Assembly: GCA_044238735.1 (NCBI GenBank)
Contig: JBIICS010000019.1
Coordinates: 1-28,998, forward strand
DNA from: JBIICS01 sp044238735
GTDB lineage: Bacteria; Bacteroidota; Bacteroidia; UBA4408
Direction: 5' to 3'
DNA length: 28,998 nucleotides
The notes under the pieces are model-generated. The model did no database searches and was not told the origin of the DNA. It saw nothing but the letters and a program-made list of their open reading frames with translations. Both the position numbers and the translations under genes were made by a program. Positions 25,001 to 28,998 of the stretch are shown here, one piece after another (position 1 is the first letter of the stretch; each line of letters begins with the position of its first letter).

Positions 25001-28000
25001 GGTTGGTGGAGGTACGGCCCCCTATACCTATTCTTGGTCTTTTGGAGGGTTAAGTGGTCCAAATCCAATTAATTTAAGTGCAGGTAATTACACCTTAACA
25101 GTTACAGATGCAGCAAGTTGTGCAGCTTCAAATACTTTTAATATCACCGACCCAGTGCCTTCCGGCATTGCAAATGGAGGTCCGGATTTACAGGTTTGTT
25201 CGGGGTCGCCTATTTATTTTACGGCAGATACTGCTAATATTATTACTTACAGTTGGATAAGCAGTTCAGCAATTTTATCGGGGGCTAATACATCCTCACC
25301 TACTGTTTCTGCAATTGTTACAAGTAACTATACTTTATTTACAACGGATAATATTAATTGTTATGACTCAGATATTGTAACGCTAAACATTAATGCCAGT
25401 CCATTGGTTAGTATTACCGCATCTTCTCCTGTTTTTTGTGCGGGCAGCACGGTTACATTATCGGCAACAGGCGCTGTAAATTACACTTGGACCCCTGCAT
25501 TGGGCTTAAGTGCCACTAGTGGTTCATCAGTTAATGCCACAGTTTCTACTTCTACCACCTATACTGTTACGGGCACAAATTCTATCGGTTGTTCTACAAC
25601 CAGCACTATAACCGTTTCACCGATACCTTCACTTGTATTGAGTAAATCCGTTACTAATCCATCTAATTGTACAGCTAATGATGGCTCAGTAAACATAACT
25701 GTTACAGGTGGTTCGGGTTCATATTTATATAGTTGGCTTCCGGGTAATCAGGTAACTCAGGATTTAACCAATATGGGCGGAGGAGTTTATTTGCTTACAG
25801 TTACAGATTCTTTAAGCGGTTGTTCAGATACAATTAGTGCTGTGTTAACTGAGCCAAGTAGTTTGGTGGTAAGCGGAATTGTTTTAGACGCAACAGCTTG
25901 TAATGATAGCGGGAGTATTGATTTAACTATTAGCGGTGGAACTGCGCCCTACTCTGTTGTTTGGACTAGTGGTCAAATAACTCAAGATATACAGGGTTTA
26001 TCCGGTAATTATGCCGTTGTTGTAACTGATGCTAATGGTTGTTCATCGCCTCGAAGCTTTTTTATTGATGAACCCACTCCACTACAGGTTAATGCCGGTC
26101 CAGATCAGAGCATTTGCCCTGGTTTCTCTACTAGTTTAAGCGCTACGGGTTCATTAACCTACTCATGGATAAGTGGAGGGCCATTTGTTCCGGGAAATAC
26201 TGTTGCTAGTCCTTTTGTTAATCCAGTTACCACTACTAATTACATAGTTGAAGCTACAGATCAGAACGATTGTGTTAGTTATGATACTGTAACGGTTTTT
26301 GTAAATTCTCTTTTATTGTCTGTATTTAAATCGGATGTTTCTATCTGTAACGGAAATGATGGGGCTATAAATTTAACGGTTAACGGAGGTAATGCACCTT
26401 ATTCTTATTCGTGGTCTAATGGTTCTTTACAAGAAGATTTAATAGGGAATTTAACAGTAGGAAATTATCAATGTATAGTTACTGATAATTTATCATGTAA
26501 AGATACTATTGTGGTTAGTATAAATGATCCTTCAGGATTTAATATCACAACGGTAAATAATAACCCTACTAATTGTGGAGGAAACAATGGTTCAATTGTT
26601 TTAAATATTCCTGGAACAGTTTCTGTTGCTTCGGTTTTGGTTAATGGCGTTCTTAACGGACCACTTACTAATTTAACAGGGGGTTTCTATAATATAATAG
26701 TTACAGACACTAATGGATGTTCTTCAAGTGTAGGAGTTAACCTTAGCAATCCTATACCTACGCAAATTTATGCTGGAGCTGATACTGCGCTTTGTGCGGG
26801 TAATAGTTTGCAACTTGATGCTTCTACTATCGGAATTGTTACTTATTCTTGGGTAGGCAGTGGGTTAAGCTGTGTAAGTTGTCCTAATCCTACTATTACC
26901 CCGTTAATTAGTCAGTCTTATACTGTTTTTGGCACAGATTCAAGAGGATGTATATCATCGGATGTTTTAACGGTTAGTCCAACAAATTTAAGTGTTATTG
27001 CAAGTGGTGTAAATACTACCCAATGTCTACTTAATGATGGCATACTTACTTCTCAGGTTACGGGGGGTACAGGTGCAATTACCTACACCTGGTCGGGTGG
27101 CCCAAATATAAATGCACAAAATCAGAATAATGTTCCTCCCGGTGCGTATAACTTAATTATTAACGATATTTTAAGTGGTTGCTCTGCAAGCGATACAGCT
27201 GTGGTTTTAGATCCAATTAGTTATAACGTTTCACTGGTGTCCGTTAATCCTTCTACGTGTAGTGGTAATAATGGTAGTATTACAGCAATTATTAATCCGG
27301 CTGGTATTTACACTTATACCTGGAATGGAGTTACAGATGATAGTTTATTTAGCGGACTCACAGCAGGTACATATTCTTTAGTAGTTAATGATGCTATTGG
27401 GTGTACATTTGCGACTTCACAAAATTTAACAGATCCTATTCCTTCCAAGCCTTATGCCGGACCGGATACTAGTTTGTGTTTCGGAAGTTCTTATACCTTT
27501 AATGTAAGTGGAGGAACATTTAGTACCGTAAGCTGGTCGCCTTCAGTTGGATTAAGTAGTTCAACTACCTTAAACCCTACTGCCAGTCCGTTAATTACAA
27601 CCGTCTATACAATTGCTTCGGTTGATGTTAACAATTGTATTTCTTCTGATACTGTTCAGATTGTGGTTAGTCAAATAAGTTTTAATTCAAGTGTTGTTCT
27701 AAATCAGACCTGCGGATCCTCCAATGCATCAGTTAAAGTAAATGTTACTGGCGGAATACCACCATTTTCGCATCAATGGAGCAATGGTGCTGTTACAGAT
27801 AGCATTGGTGGTTTAACAGCCGGAATATATATTGATTCCATTACTGATGCACTGGGTTGTGTAGATACCGCCATGTTTATATTAACCGATCCCGTAACTT
27901 TTGTTACAACCTATAATGCAGTTAATCCGAGTCAGTGTGGTATAGCTAATGGTTCAATTCAAATTACAATTTCGAATCAATTAGATCCTGTGGTATATTT

Positions 28001-28998
28001 AATTAACGGTGTAAATGCAGGCAATCCACCTTTTAATAATCTGCCCGATGGTAGTTATACAATTTCTGTAACTGATGCCAGTGGATGTACAGAGATTAGA
28101 GTTATAAATTTAACCGATCCTATTCCAATTCAAGTAGACTATGCAGATACTTTACAAGTATGTGCTGGAAGTTCTCAAGCAGTTGTTTTAAATAATGCTT
28201 CTCAGTTTTCATCAGCCACTTGGAGTCCCTCTTCCTCTTCATTAAGCTGCTCTAATTGTTTAACTCCGATTATAACTCCTGTTTCTGCCGCGTTATATTC
28301 AGTTACTGCAACTGATGTTAATGGTTGCAATTCTAACGATGCAGTTAGAGTCTTGGTAAATAATTTAAGTGCAACAACTAATTTAACTGCACCTTCATGC
28401 ACCGGTAGTGACGGACAAATTGCATTAAACTTAACCGGTACGGCTCCTTATACAGTGAGTTGGAATACGGGTTTTAACGGAACAACCCTAACTAATTTGA
28501 CTTCAGGAACATATGTGGCCTACATCGGTGATGCTGGAGGTTGTTCGGATACGGTTACTGTTAATTTGAGTAATGTGGTAACATTTAATGCTACAATAAC
28601 GGCAGTAAATCCTAGTTCTTGTAATGGAAGTAATGGATCAATTTCACTTGCCTTAACTGGAGGTACAGGCCCTTTTACCTTTTCTTGGACACCAAATAAT
28701 CAAATCACACAGAATATAACAAATCTTAATGCCGGCGTTTACTCTGTCTCAATAACGGATGCTGCAAACTGCGTCTTAATTTTATCAGACACACTAATAA
28801 ATCCTACGCCAATACCTGTTAATGCGGGTACAGGAGCAAAGATATGTTTAGGCAGCTCATTTAATTTAAATGCACAAATTGGTTTTTCAAATTATTCGTG
28901 GACACCTAACACCAACATGCTCCCATCGGCAAGTATTCCTAATCCAACAGTTTCTCCTACCGTTTTAACTGTATATACCCTTACAGCGACAGATATAA
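19044..28998 (+). CDS. Giant modular surface protein of SprB-type and Ig-like repeats (3' end outside window)
   Basis: I translated the frame through every line from the stops at 19029-19037 to the window end and found no stop, so at least 3,318 codons are open. The first in-frame ATG is at 19539, inside a repeat, whereas TTG at 19044 gives a signal peptide (N-K-I-L-L-I-F-I-F, cleavage near Ala20). Then comes D-D-F-Y-W-R-G-G-S-G-S-F, an N-terminal domain (to about residue 150) typical of giant Bacteroidota surface proteins. After it are four SprB-type modules with extra Cys, eleven Ig-like modules and eight S-S-I super-repeats. Conserved Y-S-W cores, G-G-x-P-Y and N-G-C endings mark the modules. 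The composition is rich in Thr, Ser, Asn, Gly and Val and poor in Met and charged residues. It is presumably T9SS cargo and an adhesin or filament (inference); a sorting domain should lie beyond the window. No clear promoter was found in 18859-19043. Confidence 0.92.
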   Translation, partial: MNKILLIFIFCFLKISSLRADDFYWRGGSGSFHNSNNWLVEGSPNNSNKVPGSDDRIIFDLSQSINVSFTSDIYTKEIIISSSSDITFASFNNAVIHTNRLFNSSQKVKLINSNGLIVKDKDNSSYPVKTSRINERNGANLIQPNSLTIVSITPRNVSCGGLCDGMIIVNSTTTCPGGVYTVDFIGDGGSSGVPTSVTHDNVPTGSNDTLKNLCKNGESFIIIFYECGDRNNPFTDGNSYSIAGPSPIVLFFSPATPTVSCPGSCDGTFTTINAAGGNTPTSAYTYSWSNGETTKIPVALCAGKNYVTTTDTKGCKKRDSVNVLSPNPINKTITPVNNTCSGVCNGSVSVSASGGTGALTYSWYNSSGSLIGTGTSANNLCAGTYALLIKDSKGCKDSTTFTIVDPIPISATPTSTDASCFGVCNGSFSLNISGGSPPYVVTSVPALTFNVSGSTATASAVCANNYVITVTDNNGCNRQVRDTVYQPVRITIIPTATPSFYCVGGSSSLTASNPNPNLTYSWSGGATTPTTGSPVTTSVTTTTTFTVVGTNPANGCNEDTTITVTVNPLPVITASPNTVSLCNGSPVTITASGLGIVSYSWSPSTGLSTTVGATVVASPSTATVYTVSGTNANGCIGTTTVSVNVNNPPNISISPSNAVSCNLAPVNFSASGMPTGTYNWTVGSGSVTGSPGTSVTVNATASTFVTVIAIDPNGCRDTATAAITVQPLPNITASAINTTICQGACTNLSAAGAGVGGTYSWVSGATTIGLTNPISVCPNVNTTYTVFGTNVNGCRNSRTITINVTPKPNVSVTLQSPVCSGTASTATASGAITYVWYDSGNNIISSTNTVTITPTTSTTITVIGIGASGCSDTVISNVLVNNNPTISGTASPSFICGGSSTVLTGSGAGVGGTYSWINGPSLVVSPNPVTVSPTSTTTYSLIGVDINGCSNSSSVTVTVNPPLNFSPNNPTICIGSSATITASGAVTYNWFTMAGVNIGSGPTITVSPTLTTSYVLQGTDINGCTGLDTVTVTVNPFLPLTVSNDTSLCSGNTLNLNASSSGIGVTYTWTGPSMIPVTGIGSTISVNPSVVGTYTYSVTATDINTCTNNDQVVVTVRPQPPVNTLNTQSVCIGSSVGLVASGALTYSWFTLPTSVFTGTGSPLNVSPIVSTTYSVVGTDINGCRASALTSVTVNSLPNASAGPDVAICFGGNTTLTGGGGITYSWLPTTGLSNPALSNPSASPTVTTNYSVYVTDINGCVDIDTVRVTVNTISVTAGAINRLICFGNSTGLTSSPSGGISYLWTTTASPTGLSNPNIQNPTATPSVNTIYTVQVTDANGCIGTDTALVNVDRVLGSTAITNPSGCTVADGSINLTVTSGIGPFSYSWSNGQTTEDISGLAAGNYTVLITDSRGCTGTLVASLSNFSSISLVGTIVNDVSTCSGADGSIFLNVTGASGTETYSWSNGASTPNISGLVSGTYDLTITDGSCIITQSFAINEPIPVSPFAGNDTSVCIGSTLTLNGNLNGGSNPVWVPGGAGSSITITANLPTSYTLTVIDINGCIASDVITVNANALPIVNAGPNLNVCQGSNVGLTASGALNYSWNGSGSLSSSTISNPIALNVADTMLFIVTGTDVNGCIDVDSVLLFTNPLLVSGVVTNASICGVQDGSIDVSVTGGFPSINYLWDFGSAITQDISGLGLGVYTVIVTDAAGCKDTTSFSVNEPSTFNLSETHLNATSCSGINNGSINLTVTGGSSPFVYSWTGPSGYTSAIEDISALAPGQYNVVVSDASGCGAALSVIILAPTPVIVIGGPDQNICSGNSVNLSATPPASGTYSWTGPNIVSGANSLSPLVSPTVTSQYTIRLTDLNGCITQDVVNVFVNNVSPSLASTNVTTCGGSNGSMVVSVSGGTPTYSYSWVPSAPGSGGFNNTGLTVGTYTVFVTDGLGCSGSASASISDPSNINFTGSTIVNPTTCSGNNGSISVTVGGGTAPYTYSWSFGGLSGPNPINLSAGNYTLTVTDAASCAASNTFNITDPVPSGIANGGPDLQVCSGSPIYFTADTANIITYSWISSSAILSGANTSSPTVSAIVTSNYTLFTTDNINCYDSDIVTLNINASPLVSITASSPVFCAGSTVTLSATGAVNYTWTPALGLSATSGSSVNATVSTSTTYTVTGTNSIGCSTTSTITVSPIPSLVLSKSVTNPSNCTANDGSVNITVTGGSGSYLYSWLPGNQVTQDLTNMGGGVYLLTVTDSLSGCSDTISAVLTEPSSLVVSGIVLDATACNDSGSIDLTISGGTAPYSVVWTSGQITQDIQGLSGNYAVVVTDANGCSSPRSFFIDEPTPLQVNAGPDQSICPGFSTSLSATGSLTYSWISGGPFVPGNTVASPFVNPVTTTNYIVEATDQNDCVSYDTVTVFVNSLLLSVFKSDVSICNGNDGAINLTVNGGNAPYSYSWSNGSLQEDLIGNLTVGNYQCIVTDNLSCKDTIVVSINDPSGFNITTVNNNPTNCGGNNGSIVLNIPGTVSVASVLVNGVLNGPLTNLTGGFYNIIVTDTNGCSSSVGVNLSNPIPTQIYAGADTALCAGNSLQLDASTIGIVTYSWVGSGLSCVSCPNPTITPLISQSYTVFGTDSRGCISSDVLTVSPTNLSVIASGVNTTQCLLNDGILTSQVTGGTGAITYTWSGGPNINAQNQNNVPPGAYNLIINDILSGCSASDTAVVLDPISYNVSLVSVNPSTCSGNNGSITAIINPAGIYTYTWNGVTDDSLFSGLTAGTYSLVVNDAIGCTFATSQNLTDPIPSKPYAGPDTSLCFGSSYTFNVSGGTFSTVSWSPSVGLSSSTTLNPTASPLITTVYTIASVDVNNCISSDTVQIVVSQISFNSSVVLNQTCGSSNASVKVNVTGGIPPFSHQWSNGAVTDSIGGLTAGIYIDSITDALGCVDTAMFILTDPVTFVTTYNAVNPSQCGIANGSIQITISNQLDPVVYLINGVNAGNPPFNNLPDGSYTISVTDASGCTEIRVINLTDPIPIQVDYADTLQVCAGSSQAVVLNNASQFSSATWSPSSSSLSCSNCLTPIITPVSAALYSVTATDVNGCNSNDAVRVLVNNLSATTNLTAPSCTGSDGQIALNLTGTAPYTVSWNTGFNGTTLTNLTSGTYVAYIGDAGGCSDTVTVNLSNVVTFNATITAVNPSSCNGSNGSISLALTGGTGPFTFSWTPNNQITQNITNLNAGVYSVSITDAANCVLILSDTLINPTPIPVNAGTGAKICLGSSFNLNAQIGFSNYSWTPNTNMLPSASIPNPTVSPTVLTVYTLTATDI
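19488..20513 (+). repeat. Four SprB-type modules with an extra cysteine pair (S1-S4)
   Basis: First-Cys codons are at 19518, 19824, 20061 and 20301. Each module has C-x3-C-[D/N]-G (such as C-P-G-S-C-D-G and C-S-G-V-C-N-G) and a further Cys in the L-C-A-G position, plus a Cys near the module end. S1 is longer than the others and carries still another Cys. Confidence 0.88.
20514..23105 (+). repeat. Eleven consecutive Ig-like modules (I1-I11)
   Basis: First-Cys codons are at 20547, 20787, 21024, 21264, 21498, 21729, 21960, 22188, 22434, 22665 and 22893, a spacing of 228-246 nt (76-82 residues). Each has C-x-G-x-x-x-x-L/I-x-A, Y-S-W or equivalent, T-T-Y-x-V-x-G/V-T-D/N and N-G-C, then a V-x-V-N-P-like linker. 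They resemble the Ig-like domains that accompany CHU_C sorting domains. Confidence 0.87.
23106..28998 (+). repeat. Eight-copy S-S-I super-repeat (16 SprB-type and 10 Ig-like modules)
   Basis: First-Cys codons of the leading S module of each triplet are at 23136, 24033, 24732, 25668, 26346, 27024, 27711 and 28398. The basic period is 678-699 nt. Two longer periods (897 and 936 nt) carry one extra Ig-like module each, with Cys at 23802 and 25437. The last Ig-like module is cut by the window end. Confidence 0.9.

Noticed and set aside
19044..28998. Possibility that the absence of ATG-to-stop frames here means non-coding DNA or a pseudogene
   Set aside because: Translation of the third frame is stop-free over the whole stretch and keeps module motifs in register to the last base, so it is an intact coding region cut by the window end.

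Overview
The window looks like chromosomal DNA of an AT-rich member of the Bacteroidota. The evidence is the type IX secretion system (T9SS) sorting domains, a PorP/SprF-family protein, SprB-type repeats, a DUF4270 lipoprotein, and promoter-like sites of the Bacteroidota form TAnnTTTG without clear Shine-Dalgarno sequences. I cannot place it below phylum. No rRNA, tRNA, CRISPR array, transposase or phage gene was seen.

Layout. (1) 1-3945 (+) is the 3' part of a large secreted multidomain protein. It has a tandem array of 51-residue repeats, PKD and Ig-like modules and a type A T9SS sorting domain. (2) 4243-7796 (-) is a tightly packed operon reading panC, panD, a flippase-like membrane protein, rfaE2 and murI; it ends at a bidirectional terminator shared with the first gene. 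(3) 7904-11916 (+) holds a shortened, motif-degenerate glycogen synthase-like protein, a DUF4270 lipoprotein and glmS. (4) 11944-15376 (+) holds tatA, gatA and a LysM lytic transglycosylase. Regions 2-4 are mostly housekeeping and cell-envelope genes: pantothenate, heptose, D-Glu and GlcN-6-P synthesis, Tat export, Gln-tRNA formation and peptidoglycan turnover.

(5) 15467-18858 (+) is a two-gene secretion cassette. A protein with six SprB-type repeats and a type B (CHU_C) sorting domain overlaps by 4 nt a PorP/SprF-family outer-membrane protein, its probable secretion and anchoring partner. (6) 19044-28998 (+) is one uninterrupted reading frame of at least 3,318 codons that runs off the window. 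It starts at TTG, not ATG, and its first in-frame ATG is 165 codons in. It encodes a giant modular surface protein with 20 SprB-type (S) and 21 Ig-like (I) modules visible.

The most striking structure is inside the giant gene. After four S modules carrying extra cysteines and eleven I modules in a row, the protein becomes a super-repeat of the form S-S-I, with eight copies of about 226-233 residues; copies 1 and 3 carry one extra I. Every S-to-I junction has a P-[I/T/V]-P linker and no S-to-S junction does (8 of 8 against 0 of 8), so the module order appears to be written into the linkers. I read this as a long, ordered T9SS-exported adhesin or filament. Sequence alone cannot show what it binds.
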